From Scleroderma bovista (Eukaryota; Basidiomycota; Agaricomycetes; Boletales; Sclerodermataceae), in assembly GCA_037178675.1 (NCBI GenBank), contig JAYMGJ010000257.1, positions 1 through 64,000 of the forward strand: a stretch of DNA of 64,000 nucleotides, given 5' to 3'. This document shows, piece by piece, positions 1-12,299 of this stretch. The notes beneath the pieces are model-generated. The model had not been told where the DNA came from. It saw nothing but the letters and a program-made list of their open reading frames with translations, and did not search any database. The translations under genes were made by a program, and so were the position numbers. The number at the start of each line of letters is the position of its first letter. The stretch's first letter is position 1.

Positions 1-1510
1 TATATGCTCCAAGCACGCGCCTAATACTTCATGTCAAAACAATCAGCACCACAGATTGGAATGGTGCGAAAGCACGCACAAGTTCCCTCTTGTACTACCC
101 AGTAAATCGCTCCTAAGTTTGTGCCCGCTCTTACGCATAAACTCTTCTGCGGTTGGAATAGGTCTCGTCTGAACCAAAGCTGTTCGCCCAATGCCTGCCG
201 GAGACGCAATGATGTCTGCGAGAGGTCGGGAGCGCATGATGGCCTGTTTTATCTTCTCAGCACGCAGGGTATCGTTCGAGTTATGAGGCGTGTGTAGCGA
301 ACCTCTGTTGTATCACAGTACCAAGGTGATAGTAATAGAGATGAAGTACAAGATATAAACTCAATAAGCGACAGGGTTTGGGACGGAACACATACGCAAG
401 ATACGATGCAGGTGGATTCTGCTGAATGATGTTCTTCACAAACTTGTACATCCCCAAATTATCCATTGTGATGCGGAACCCGCACAGACACGTTGTCTTG
501 AAGTTTTCCTGGGAATATCCCACCCCATCTGTATCGAGGAAGGCTGTCGTGAACTTTGTCAATTCGAAGTCTACATCACAGGCGAAGATCGAGTTACCGA
601 CTGATAGACTCCATGTGCACTGCGGGCACTCGATAGATTTATGTGTAAGTTGGGCAGCTGCATCAAAGGGGTGGTATGGAGTTCCCGTACGGAAGTGCCA
701 CATCTCAGTTCGCTGGTGGTGGGGTGTCTCGGTAGTCAAGAGGGTGGGGAATTCCTGTGTAGCAACAATCCGAAGGAGGCCGATCAGTGGGGCACTAGGA
801 GGAGCAGATAGGGACAAGGCACGTACGAGACAAGTTGACATCGCTTGATTGTACTTTGCGAGTGTTCCGAGGATGGGTATACGCGTGGTGTCCTCGGCAT
901 ACCAACTGTAAACAGGGTGAGTGAGATAAGGTCATGCAACTTTTCATGTGAATAACATGGGAGACAGATGAAGACATGCCATGGTCAGTATGGAATGCGG
1001 GGCGTACCTAGGATTTAGCAGATATGCATGCCAGACCATCGCAACATCGATCGGGGGCAGTCCTCTCCACTCAACATCCGTCTCCTCGATTGTCACACAC
1101 CACCGCTCAAACCTGAAAGAATACCAACAGCAACCATCAATCAAGGTCTAGTCGGTATGGAGAAAGTAGACGTGCCGCTCGACAGCCAACGCGACAAACC
1201 ATGCCCACCGTCTCCGCTCGTCCAATTTCCGTGCAGCAGCTGGAAATCTACTGTCATTCCCATCCTGGACGGCTGTCTTGAGAGTATGGAATGCGTGGAG
1301 AAGTGCGAGGTGTCCTTTGAGCTGGGTCGGCGTGACCAGCTGCAACGCACTCTGGGTCTGGTTTCCAAGCTGCGGACGCGCTCCGAGGCGGAATGGTTCA
1401 GGTGGCGGAGGTGGTGGAGGAGGCTCAGCAAAGGAGGGTTGGTCTGGGATGGTATATAATATATCCCCATCGTGTGGTGTGTAGAGCGGCAGCGGATTGT
1501 TTTCTGCCAT
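1..1510 (-). CDS. DUF1399 / GRDP-like protein, cut by left window edge
   Basis: Member of the fungal 'glycine-rich domain-containing protein-like' (DUF1399) family; the molecular role is unknown. The first ATG in frame is at 1510. The N-terminus carries a run of eight prolines (about residues 29-36). After an intron comes the family signature LPPIDVAMVWHAYLLNPR (around 1025-1080), then WYAEDTTRIPILGTLAKYNQ after the next intron (ending near 842). A Cys-rich part follows, with CPQC and CLCGF pairs (positions 470-640) that resemble the family's zinc-ribbon-like segment. A further intron (about 302-389) leads to an exon reading AGSLHTPHNSNDTLRAEKIK. The frame hits a stop at 43, but a GT donor near 110 and an AG just before position 20 allow a continuation DLLGACLEHI that runs off the window, which fits the longer family members. 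Family call is firm; the 3' part is missing and the exon borders are inferred. Confidence 0.8.
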
Positions 1511-3132
1511 GATCACTGGTGGGCCTGTCGAATGGGGTGAAGTGACACTTGGCGCTTATAAGCCTATGACGGAGGTGGACACAACCGTAGTTTCGTGGTC
1601 GGTGACATTGGACTCGTCAGGGGCATCGCAGTTCTGACTAAGTTGCTGTAAGACTGCTCAGCCTCTTGTCAAGCAGTGGGCATCAGGTTTTCATTTTTCT
1701 AGTCGTCCGACCACTGTAGCCCTCCGTGTCTTCGTACTGGTATGTAGAGCCAGCCCTTCACTTTTCGCTGACTGTGACCAGTTGATGGTCCTTGTACTTG
1801 AGACTGCGATCCTTTCGCTCATGCACAGCAGGTGTACAGCATTATTATCCTACCCATGTGACGTTGGCACTGTTCTCGCCATCCAATAATCACTGGTTGT
1901 GCCCGTCAGCGTCACTATGACGAAACGCACGCTTCGTCCCATCCAAATGTAGAGCACCACACTTGGATTCGCAACCAAGTTAACTGTCTCTGTACAGCAC
2001 TGCTTCCTCGCATCCGTCTCAACACTCACACTTCGGAGCCAGCTGTTCTCGCCATCCAATACCGTGAAAACAGTTCAAGACTGCATTTATGGTTCTTTTC
2101 TCATAGTACGTTGTCCGCAAGTGTTTTGCGTTGTGCTCCCGACCAAAGGTACTACTGCTTGTCTAAAATGAGCGGCAAGTCTTCAACTTGCACGGACTAA
2201 GGCTTGGCTGTCACCACCTTTCTATCATATCCATTACTGTCAGTACCACAGACAGTACACGGACTCAGTTAAGCTATGTAGTGTACTTACACACTGCGCT
2301 CCAAGGCCTACCTGTGTCGCTGCCCATGGCATGCACAATCGACCGGTATCTCTAGTACCATACACCGATCGGTCCCCCCAATGGCAACCGCATCACAATC
2401 CAGCGAAACAGGTGTTGTATCTTCCACTTATAACAAGACGCCGCCCGAAGGAAGCTCCTGGACTAACTTCGCTGATTATGTTGTGCTCGATCATCCCTAT
2501 TAGCACTACACAGTACGCCCAATCCCACGAATTCAATCTCACTGGGCTATATGTAGAAGCCACTGGGCCACCGCCGGTCGATGCCGTCGAACGTTCTCTG
2601 CCACGATGCAGGCCATGGATACATGATAAGATACAGCGAGGAGAAGATGTAGGTCGATGCCCTGGATTTGGCTCGTTTCCCCACCACAGGCACACCGTTC
2701 CACCGTTCACACACGTGCGAGTTCATTCGTCCGGCGCATCCACATGGCGGATGGGGGCACCCTGAAGGGCTGATCCTAGTCTTCCCCGAAGATATATCGA
2801 TGTTGTACGTACAACCCCAGGCGTAAAGGCCTAATCACCGCTTCGATCCAACACTTTAACTCATTTCTATCGACACAGCATCCGGGTCGTGCCACTATGT
2901 GGATCCGTTGTTACATGCACGTGTATTAAGACCTGTACATAGATACGCACAGGATGGTAACAAAAAAGGCGGCGTATCGCAAAGCGGAACAAAAAAAGGG
3001 GGGGTTATGTGTGGCAACAAGATGTACAGTATATAATTGAATCATAGGTAAAGGGGACACCCCCCAGAAAAGGAACTTGGGGCTCTATGACCGCGCCGCA
3101 TGGTCGGGGTGCTCAACGTGTCACACCTGGGC
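1511..3132. other. Gene-poor intergenic stretch
   Basis: No reading frame here resembles a known family or can be joined into a convincing spliced gene. An exact 19-bp direct repeat (ctgttctcgccatccaata) occurs at 1870-1888 and 2043-2061. TTATAAGC at about 1556 lies some 50 bp upstream of the DUF1399 gene and could be its TATA element. An A-rich patch lies at 2960-3000. Confidence 0.5.
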
Positions 3133-5219
3133 CTAGAGCGAGAAGGACTCTGTCAGCCCTGGGGGGGGGGGGGGTTACCACACGGAGGAAAAGGGAACGT
3201 ACCGGTAATGTAGCCTTCCTGGTCCTCGTTCGAGAGGTCTTCCAGCGACCTTTGCTTCGTCTCCGGAATGAGGAGCGTCGAGAAGATACCGGTCAACATG
3301 AAGAAGGCAAAGATTTCCATGATGTGCTTGACGAACTTGTTCTTGCCGCCAATGTTAACAAGTTGGCCAAAGCCAAGTTGGGCAACGACGGCGCCGAGCT
3401 TTCCGGATGCAGCGGAGATACCATGTGCTGTCGAGCGGTAACGCGTGGGGAAGGCTTCACCGGGAACGATGAAAGTGGTGGTGTTGGGACCGAAGTTTTG
3501 GAAAAAGTTGGTGAGGCAGTAGAGGAACACGAACGCGTTGGTGCCCGCCTTTGTCGAAATTAGTTTGTCGTAAGCGAAACCTACACAGGGGTGAGCTAAC
3601 GCGTTAACGTGGAGAAAATGGACGTACCCATGATGACGAAGAGAATGGTAAGAATGATGAAGCCCATTAATTGGATGGGCTTGCGACCCCAGGAGTCGAT
3701 GAACAAGAAGGAGACCCAGTATCCTGGGATAAGACCTGCGACGGAGAGGATGAGGTTTCCGACACAAATGTTCTTAAGGTTCTCATAAACGTAATGAGAA
3801 GACGTCTTGGATCCAGTGGGGTTACCAAAGTTGATGGCGGTCAAAATAATGGAGCTGTTGAGGCCAAGGCCGTAGAAAGCAATCTACGGTGGATCAGTGA
3901 CAAAAAGAGGGGAGAATATGGGATGAACATACGTCGAGAGCGAACCAGGAGTAAGCAGTGCCGATGATGACTTTGAGGTTCTTCCACTTGGAGAAATAGG
4001 CATTGAAGTCGGCAAGGCTGGCCTTTGGAGCCTCGACACGTTGAATGGGACCATCCTCATCAGCGATGTATCTGCCGGTGGTGAGGACATTCTCGATATC
4101 CTTGGAAGCCTGGGCGACATTGCGTTCGACATCCATGGTGAAACGGGGTGTCTCCGGGATGGTGAGACGGAAGTAGAGAGCAATAAGGCCGGGAACACAA
4201 CCCAGACCGATGAGAATACGCCACATGTGATCGACGGGCTTAGCAGCGGGGAATGTGGCTGCGAGGATGGACTTCTTGTAGGCTTCGACGAGGATGAGAC
4301 CGACGACAGCGGCAGCTAACTCTAGGGATGAGGCAACAGATATGAATAAGATGGCAAGAGGACGAACCCAATTGACCCCAGCCTTGGAAAGCGAAGACGG
4401 CGGTCATGAGGCGACCACGGCTCTTGGTAGCTGCGAATTCGGAGGAGATGATGGCACTGAGAGGGTAGTCACCACCAATACCGACACCCATCTACAAGGG
4501 GTTTTAGATGAGGAGGACGAGATAATAAGAGAGAACGCACAATGAAGCGCCAGACAATGAGGACACCGATGATGCTGACTGCAGGGGCCTGACCGCTGAG
4601 GGCCTGACCAAAGGTAGCAATGATCATGATCATGAGCTCGACACCATCTGTAGCGTGGATGAGATGGGAGGAGACGGGGGGGGGGAGGGGCAGGGAAGAC
4701 GATGACGTACACATGCGCTTACGACCGACGACGTCAGCGAGCCAACCGAAAATGACCTGACCGAAGAGGTTGCCGACGGGGGTGGCAGCCTTGACACCGG
4801 TGGACTGCCAAGGGGTGAGAGCACCTGGAGGGCAGCTGAGTGATCGGGGGGGGACATGAGAGTAGATGATATACGGACCTCCTTTGCCGTATGCGTAGCC
4901 AAGCATGCTCGCGGCAATGTTGATCGCGAAGATATCGTACCTGGGTTAGCCGACATGAGCCTAACGGCACGTGAGGAGAGAGATGGGGACATACGCATCG
5001 GTGAAGAAACCAACGCCGGCGACCAGACAGACTTTGACGTGGAACCAGCTGGTGGAAAGGGGTGAGGAGACGCGCAAAGAGGACGGGGGGAACTGACGAG
5101 AAGGGGGCCTGGTCGATCTCAGCGAGAGCAGCGCGTCTCCGCTCGTCGAGGGCTTCTGAGGAAAGGCGGCCCTTTTCTGGGTATGAGTCGCGGTCGGTGG
5201 GATGGTCGGTGGAAGCCAT
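3133..5219 (-). CDS. PHO84: PHO84-type high-affinity inorganic phosphate transporter (copy 1)
   Basis: Plasma-membrane proton/phosphate symporter of the major facilitator superfamily (phosphate:H+ symporter family). The start ATG at 5219 gives MASTDHPTDRDSYPEK. Exons read in order: SWFHVKVCLVAGVGFFTDAYD (TM1, across an intron at PFS|WFH), GWLADVVGRKRM (MFS motif A), the family signature [19 protein letters not shown] (about 4435-4490), the central loop [54 protein letters not shown], then [28 protein letters not shown] and [14 protein letters not shown] near the C-terminus. At least nine short introns are needed. The final exon is uncertain: after GYIT the frame can splice to end at 3133 (ESFSL, using acceptor ctgacag) or slightly further left. 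The last intron contains a 14-nt C tract in the sense strand. A second, clearly related copy lies at 20787-22870. Confidence 0.93.
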
Positions 5220-5278
5220 GGTGCACGAGACTCGTCGAGGAGAGGAGGAGGGCACCCAGTCTGCCCGACGAGCAGGTG

Positions 5279-5286
5279 TTTATATA
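5279..5286 (-). promoter_or_regulatory. Putative TATA box of PHO84 copy 1
   Basis: On the minus strand the sequence reads TTATATAA about 60 bp upstream of the proposed start codon. A CACGTT hexamer, a known weaker variant of the Pho4-type site in yeasts, lies at 5343-5348, but one such hexamer in a 580-bp intergenic region is not evidence of phosphate control. The region 5220-5802 holds no gene that I can support. Confidence 0.4.
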
Positions 5287-5802
5287 AGGCATCTCTGACA
5301 GGTTCAAGTGTGAGAAGCAAACACTGGTGGCGAGGATGGCCGCACGTTCCATCGCCAGCCAATCAAATAGAGTACGACCCCAGGCACAGAAGAGGGGTCA
5401 ATTGCCCAAATGGGGCAGACACGATCGGCCGAATATATACAGTACCGTAGCACAAACATCCAGCATGAGCACGACACAGCCAAGAAGACGACGGCCAAGA
5501 CGGTCTTTTGCTCATAGGAGTTGGGTGGCTCCTAGCAACGACCCAGTCGCAACGTCAACCAGTCAAACTCACCCTTGCAGCTTATCAGCCTTTCAGGGGG
5601 GGTTCATTATACCAAATCCATCGACCTTACAACAAGAAAGCCTCCCGGATGCGCGTGACAGAAAAACTAGGGATCCAGACGGCCATGGTCCCCCGCCTTC
5701 TCACACTGCCTTCCCATATTTCATCGATGCACCATGTCCGAGTCGAACGACCGGTGAAACACCATCACCAGCGTACAAAACAAGCAGTCACCCACATGCG
5801 AC

Positions 5803-6674
5803 CTATGATCCCATCACTGGAAATGACGATGGCGACGACCCAGAAGACGACCCAGTTGAGGACGACAACTCCGGCGGCAAACGGCTCTCATCAGCCTTGT
5901 CACTTCCCGAAGGATACATCCTCTTCAGATGTCGGTACTTGCGCAGCGAATACAGTGCCAGTGTCTCTACAGCACCAAAGTCATCAACGCGATGGTTATT
6001 CGGTCAATGGCTGGTCACCCCCCCCCCCCCTCCTATGTCGTCGCTTGCAGCCATAAATCAGTCACTGGGCTTGGCCGACAAGTTCCGTAATGACGGGGGA
6101 CATCGTAAGCGTGACACCAGACAGACAGACAATAAACCGAGAGGGATGTGACCGAGCCAGAACTCCGAAAGAATATGCTCACCATTCTTAATGTACTCTC
6201 CGAATTGGATAGCCTTCTCTATCTCAACTTCATCCGTCAGATGGCGGTTCTCTGTTGTGGCAACGATAAGTGAGAGCTTGGTCATCGAACTGATGAGGTA
6301 TGGTTGACAAGGATTGTGAACCGAGTAGTAATAGAGAATCCCAACGAGAAATCGATACCGAGTTAGGCCGATCATATGGCTGTCGGCCCTTCTCAAAGGG
6401 TCCGATGGCAGGATTGGCAGACGGAAAAATAATATGTATGAGACAAGGTGCTCACTTTCGTAAAGCTTCCTCAGTTTGCCGTGGAAGTCATATCTAGTAT
6501 CGACCGCACCGTCGCGGGAATAGCGCAAACAACCAACATGAGCATCGCACCTAGGAAGACGACGACCAAAACTTACGACGCTTCGTAGTCCCGACCGAGG
6601 CGATGCAGTTCTTTGTAGAGTGCGAGCGCCCGAAGGCGCTGCGACGACACGGGGGGCCTTGCAGCCATAGACAT
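5803..6674 (-). CDS. LYR-motif (complex 1 LYR) protein, LYRM5/ETFRF1-like
   Basis: Small mitochondrial-type LYR protein, about 122 residues in four exons. Exon 1 (start ATG 6674) reads MSMAARPPVSSQRLRALALY then KELHRLGRDYEAS, where LALYKELHRLGRDY is the LYR-like helix with the GRDYP-like signature of LYRM5. Exon 2 gives YDFHGKLRKLYE, exon 3 KNRHLTDEVEIEKAIQFGEY, and after a 216-nt intron (5967-6182) exon 4 gives ETLALYSLRKYRHLKRMYP and a Ser/Gly-rich tail ending at the TAG at 5803. The order LYK..LGRDY, F..KN..., Y.LRKYR.. follows human ETFRF1, which in animals binds the electron-transfer flavoprotein; that role here is inference. The large intron holds a 13-nt G tract on the sense strand. 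A 274-codon frame on the other strand across this locus is a shadow. Confidence 0.85.
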
Positions 6675-9600
6675 CCACGTTCGCAGAGTGCGACCCCGCC
6701 TTGGATGTGGAAATCGAGGCAACACAAACGGAGATGGTTTCGAAGGCGACGGCACAGCCTGGGGCTTGCTTGGAGTCGGCGTAGCCTCGCTCTCGGAGTA
6801 GTAGTGGGAAAAATGTTTTACTTCCGAGTTAGTCAGGGGATACTGGAAAACAAATCCCCGAACAAATCGCACATGACGGTCTTTCTCGACACAACACGTT
6901 CCTGTGCCTTACAGCCCACCTCTATCAGTGAATCCTCTCGTCCAGTAGCCAATACAAGTATGGCATGTGCAAAGGTGATCACCGTTCAAAGCTTGAAGCT
7001 TGACGTGCGTACTGCCACCCGACAAGCTCCTTGATGCATTTAGCAATCAGAGCGAAGCCTTGGAGTCGGCATACACAGCAGGAAAAGGTTGAGATATTCA
7101 CTTAGCAGCAGCAAAGCATATCATGCGTGAGTACGTATCGAGCAACAAAACCGACCGACTCATGTCTACCTTGTTCGTTTGCACTAGACAGAGCAACGAA
7201 CAGTAGGAAGGCACAATAACCTCACCAAGTGAAGCCACAATTTGGAATTCATTGGCACATTGCGCATCCTAACTAGTAAAGCAGGGTGCAATAGGGCATC
7301 AATTGCAAGGGGTAAAATGGACCTTGGCATATAATATTGGCCTGGGTCATCCATGGTCCGCTGCTGTTCCTGACCACTTTGCACTCGGGGTGCTTGTCCA
7401 TTCCCATGTCTGAAGCGGAAGGGCGTCCAGATCTCCGTGTAAACCCTTGAAGGTAAGTGATTAGCGCTCGTTCACCAGGTTTTTACGTGATCGCTCAGAA
7501 CTCTGCACTTCAGTTCTGTTTGAATGCCAGTGATAGTGTGATCGGCGGACTATCTGTTTCAAGAATATTATATTCACGCGCATAAAACTTCGACCCACTC
7601 GCTTGAATGAACGTGCATGTCTGGACGTACAAACGTTCATGGAATCATATCGACCTCTGGCACAGGAGACGTGTTGACGTGATCGTTCGTTCAAGGGGCG
7701 TCGGACTAAGTATCGGGACATCCGTTCCGCTTCTGTCGTGCCTCGAATGAGCACACGACCTCACCTCACATTCCAGTTACACCCCGGCCTCGTGGTTCCG
7801 CGTCTTAGAACTTTCGTTTGCTTGTAACGGTATAGAATTTTAGAATTCTTCTCTCTCACCTTACATTCCAGCTCCTACTGAATGCCGTGGCGCGTTACTG
7901 GGTTGCTGTCAGTTTCCTATGATTGGTGGCAAAACATCTGCTACAGGCACCACAGAATCCCGAAGCAACTCCGAATGCCTCTAGGCAGCACCATCTTGGC
8001 AGGAAAGACTAGACCTTGGTATGTCCATGCTCAATGCAGGTTCGACCGCCAACATCACCCAAGCATTATAGCTAGGGGGGATCGCGTGTTGCGGACCGCG
8101 ATGATAACTACGATGCTTGCATTCCAATCCATGCGTATGCTCTCTTGGCATTTCTCGCTCCCATGTCAATCCAACGTTCTGTCTAACCTGCAATGATCAA
8201 GTTGCCCCTTGCCCCAGTGTTAGATGGAACTGATTTTATGTTTCCATAGTGACGCACGCTAAGATTGGAGTTACGCGACCCCGGAGTCCTATTTCTAAAT
8301 GGGTGAGTTTCACCACCCAACAGTTAACGTTCCCATTTTTGACTTCCTCTCGGTCTTCTCCCTTTCGGTGCCTGCTATCGGTGACGGCCGCCTACAGAGC
8401 CGCCAATCTGCCGTCTCATCACAACTCCGTTAAAATGAAAATCTTAAATTTAAGGTGATGCCATCCTTGCGCAAGCGCAGGGCCTGTCGGGTGGGCCCGA
8501 GCCTCGTTTTTGGGCGCTTGACGAGTGGCTTGACATCTTCGTTGGTCTAGAAAACCGCCAATCTGAGCCTTTAAGTGCAGCGTTCATGAAGGGTGTCCAT
8601 CACATGCTGATGGGCGTATCACTAGCGTGTTCAGTTAGTTCAGACCCAAGCGCGCTTCTCGACCTGCCCCCCTCGGGTATTTAGGTGAAGTTATACCTTC
8701 ACATGAACAGAATTCTTTGACACTCACCCATATTAGGTTATAGACTGCACGCGGTATGGGCTCCCAGCATCACGGCTTGGCTGGCATGACCCTAGGGTCA
8801 CTGGTTTATTTATGATCATACGACACTTTGGGAGGGTGGCACTGGCACACGAAGAGTACGTATACATCATCCCAGATCAGTGAGTGTACAGAACTTTGCA
8901 TATGCAAGGACCCTCTTCCCCCGCTGTCTTCATGGTATTGGTGCTGACTTCTAATAAACCACGGCGGGTCTGGTATCGACTTTCATACCGTTCGGTGGGA
9001 AGATGTTGTCACAGGGCCTCTCCGCGATTGACGAATCAGAAACCTGGCGTTGCGCAGCACGAGCCACGACCTGCAACTTGCAAGCTATGCAGCATGGAGT
9101 AATGGCCTATTTAATGATCGGACATTCGAATTCATCTTAGTGCCGCCACATATTCAAATACCAAACTTTACTGACTAATGTCATCTTACACTTCTATTGA
9201 CTCGGTCTAGATTTTTTCCTTACTTGTTCTAGCCAGCACCACAGGATCATGGTTTGCATCTCTAATTGGTATTCGACTAACACAAATAATCTATTCTAGA
9301 AGGGCGGCAATCAATACGTGGAGGATGGGGGGATCAACACATTTCCTCAAAGTCCCCATCGACCTTAAGAACAAAGGTCTGTTTTGAGGTGCATATCAGA
9401 AAGAGAACTCGATGGCCCAACGCGAGCAATTAGGGCGTAGGTCAAGTTCCCCGAATCGACGATTACACAGCACCCAACCACCCAATTCGCACCGAACGAT
9501 TTTTCGTGGTGGCCATGTGCATCAAATACAAGTTGGGATCGCGTGTTGACGAAGCTGCAGCTGCTTGCGTCAAATGCTTGTCGCCACCTGCGGCTGCTTG

Positions 9601-10384
9601 TCGTCAGCTTTGATAGACTCGCCAATCATCGGAATAAGCAACTGTTACCCGGCTAGCTGGGTTTCGATAAAATCAAGAATACCCAGTGATGGCTTATAGC
9701 CCAAGGTTCAGGATGTTCGAAGGCTGCTATCGGTTCCATCGCTAAAATTTAGCTCGAATAATACAATGATGCGGTGAGTTGCAACATGAGAGTATTCCTG
9801 ATCCATCCGGTGGGGATAGGACCTCACCGGGTGGATCAGAGGCACTCGCATGTCAGTCCGCGAACTTCGGTAACGTCCAAGTCAGGGCCGCCTCGCGACG
9901 ACCACATAAAAGAATTCCGAAGGCGGACACAATTGAAGTCTACATTGTCCCCAGGAGAACGAGATGGAATGAGAGGATGAGGGAAACTGGGAAGAGACGG
10001 GGACTTGACCCAATATTATATAGCTCAGGATTCCCCCCAGCCCCACGGGTTCAACCGAGACATGCCTGAGGGACTCGTACGTACTTTGACACGCCGATCT
10101 ACTAATAGTATAGTAATAGTACATACTTAAGTTCTGGCAATGACCGACCCTTGCGAGAGTGTTACCCAGCGAGCTAGGGTATCAGGGGTAATTTTTCGGG
10201 ATCTAATGGCGGCCGCCGGCCGGAGTTGTGATTGCACGGAGGTTTCCATTTCGAGCGCCGCCCGCAGACTTACCTAATCTGACTCTGTTCGCCCGTGCTG
10301 ACTCTCCATTCCAGGGCAGTGCTAGTACTGCTTGTTCATCGTCTCTCACTCTCTCGCCTCTCGAAAGACGATACAAACGCAGAG
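6675..10384. other. 3.7-kb gene desert
   Basis: No supported gene. Open frames of 60-105 codons occur on both strands, but none resembles a family, shows clear joining splice sites, or has a plausible start context. The stretch contains the strong hairpin at 9790-9847. It is one of the longest gene-free stretches in a window whose left half otherwise averages about one gene per 2 kb, so it may hide a non-coding transcript or old repeat DNA. Confidence 0.5.
9790..9847. repeat. Strong inverted repeat / RNA-hairpin candidate
   Basis: The arms ctgatccatccggtgggg (9798-9815) and cctcaccgggtggatcag (9822-9839) form an uninterrupted 18-bp stem with a 6-nt loop when two G-U pairs are allowed, and the other 16 pairs are Watson-Crick. 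After a symmetric 4/4 internal loop, GAGT (9790-9793) pairs with ACTC (9844-9847). It lies in no gene that I can support. It could be a small-RNA precursor, a structured RNA element or a relic of a small inverted-repeat element. Confidence 0.7.
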
Positions 10385-11039
10385 ATGCCCAAGGTATATA
10401 TTGCTTTTGATTCAACTGAACGGCAAAGCTGACCCGATTTTTGCAGAATAAAGGAAAGGTCTGCACTATTTCATACTGCTCTTTTGCTGTATATCCTTAC
10501 GACCCGCTACCAGGGTGGTAAAAACCGGAGACGTGGAAAGAACGAGAACGAGGATGACAAGCGTGAACTTATATTCAGAGAAGATGGACAGGAATATGCC
10601 CAGGTCATCAAAATGCTGGGCAATGGCCGTCTGGAGGCCCAATGCTTCGATGGAGAGAAGCGATTAGCCCACATTCGGGGCAAGATGCGGAAGAAGGTGA
10701 GGATTTGGCAGTTGCATCCGATCACTGGCTGATTACTGACTTCCGATCATCAGGTTTGGATAAATCAAGGAGATATCGTTCTCCTTTCGCTTCGTGAGTT
10801 CCAAGATGACAAGGCAGATGTCATCGTCAAATACACCGCTGATGAAGCTCGGAATCGTATGTTTTTTCCTCAACGAGATATTACAACAAGCTTGAACTGA
10901 TTTATCATCTACAGTGAAAGCTTACGGTGAACTTCCCGAGACCGCCAAAATCAACGAAACCGACAACTTCGCCGAGGAGGATGGTGAATGCACATTCGAG
11001 TTCGGCGAAGATGAAGAGATCGACATTGATGATATTTAG
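10385..11039 (+). CDS. TIF11: Translation initiation factor eIF1A
   Basis: eIF1A binds the A-site region of the 40S subunit and promotes scanning and start-codon selection. Exons join to [20 protein letters not shown]..., the basic N-terminal tail, then the OB-fold ([80 protein letters not shown]) and the acidic C-terminal tail ending DEEIDIDDI, which is the conserved eIF5B-binding end. Length is about 143 residues, as usual for the family. Five exons: 10385-10393 (9 nt), 10447-10458 (12 nt, encoding NKGK), 10514-10696, 10754 to about 10857, and the last exon to the TAG at 11037. Start is fixed by the conserved [15 protein letters not shown]. It is tail to tail with the next gene, with 97 nt between stops. 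Confidence 0.97.
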
Positions 11040-11136
11040 AGTTGTCTGTGTACTATGCTCTACCATGTCCCATTGTATCATTCATTACCTGTAGAGCCGA
11101 TAGATCGTCTCCTGACTAAAAGCTCGTGTTCAATCT

Positions 11137-12006
11137 TCATTGCATCATGAGCAGTGTTTGCATATCTGGTATGCACCCTTTCTCTCTAGTGAAGTACTCG
11201 ACAATCTCTTGCGCCTTACACTTCACTGCAACCCTCAGCATCGCCGGAGTCACGGCTAGCCTGTCCTCTAACCGGCGCCTTTTACTTCTGGTCCTCTTCC
11301 CCTCCGGTGACTGTCCCGTTTCCACCCTCTCTACCAGCATCTTCACCAATCGAAGATCTTTACGGTGTATGGCGATGGACACTGCCAGATTGTCCTTCCA
11401 GTCCGGTGTCGCACCGTGGTCGAGCAAGAATCGTACGAGGGCCACAAACCCACTCTGAACAGCTTTCGTCAGTGCGTACCCATCATGCGAGTTCACGGCT
11501 GGGGGGCGGATATGCGGACACGAATACAGATATCGGAGGAACGGCAGTGGATGATCACGCTCCGTCCATTGCCGGGTCCCCGTCGCACTGCATACACGCC
11601 CATGAGCACGAATATTGGGATTGGATGTGGACTGGGCAGATAGCGAACGAAATAAGCGTCGGGGAAGTTCGGGCACTTGGCACTTCCACGACTCAGTGTC
11701 TCTGATGGACATCCGGAGGTATGCCTCCAAGACTTCTTGGTTGCAGAGGGGGTACCTTAGTATTTTGGTGATCGTATGCTCGCGCGTACGAGATTGATCG
11801 ATACATGCGATGAGATATTGTGCACGATATGACGCGGGCGCTGCACTGAAAATTTGATACAAGGTTTTGCACGTCTGAGGGAGTGCAGGTGAAATCGCGT
11901 AGAGCTCTAACTCGTAGAGCAACTGTCAGAGATAGTCAAATACAAGCGATGGAAAAATGCTGATAGGCCTCCGAACCTCGACTGGCAGGTCGATCAAGCA
12001 GGCCAT
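11137..12006 (-). CDS. F-box-like / ankyrin-repeat protein
   Basis: Two exons. Exon 1 (ATG 12006) gives MACLIDLPVE, which after an intron joins LLYELELYAISPALPQTCKT, an F-box-like opening of the kind common in Agaricomycetes (LP.E.L.EI...S..L..TC). The middle part has no clear domain. Around residues 150-215 there are ankyrin-like units: DGYALTKAVQSGFVALVRFL / LDHGATPDWKDN and LAVSIAIHRKDLRLVKMLVE. A basic patch KRTRSKRRR lies near residue 230. The donor of the intron (GTTCGG) is weak, but it gives the right frame and the right F-box start. Likely role is a substrate adaptor, for example in an SCF-type ligase; this is inferred from family resemblance only. Related F-box genes occur later in the window. 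Confidence 0.7.
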
Positions 12007-12299
12007 TCTGCTGTCGTAGGTTGCGCCTTGGCGCATTACTGGAGATGCATGGCAAAATTGTATGTAGGAGCGATTACAGCAATGCTAGAACAGGAATGTT
12101 GATCAATGCTTCATGCATTACGGTACAGACACTAATGATCGATAAAAGCATATTGGTAGGTGCAGGTAAATACACGAATTCAAGACGTGCACATGGCAAG
12201 ACATTTTCCATTCAAACTGAATAGCCCCGGCTTATCATAGGATGAAACCGAGTTACATTTTAAAAAAAGTCTTAGGAGATCCATAAACGCCACAGGAAA

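Noticed and set aside
4968..4973. CACGTG in an intron of PHO84 copy 1 as a Pho4-type site
   Set aside because: A single 6-mer inside an intron; expected by chance at this GC content.
5327..6151. 274-codon plus-strand open frame
   Set aside because: It lies opposite the spliced LYR gene, whose exons match a known family; the plus frame has no recognisable domain.
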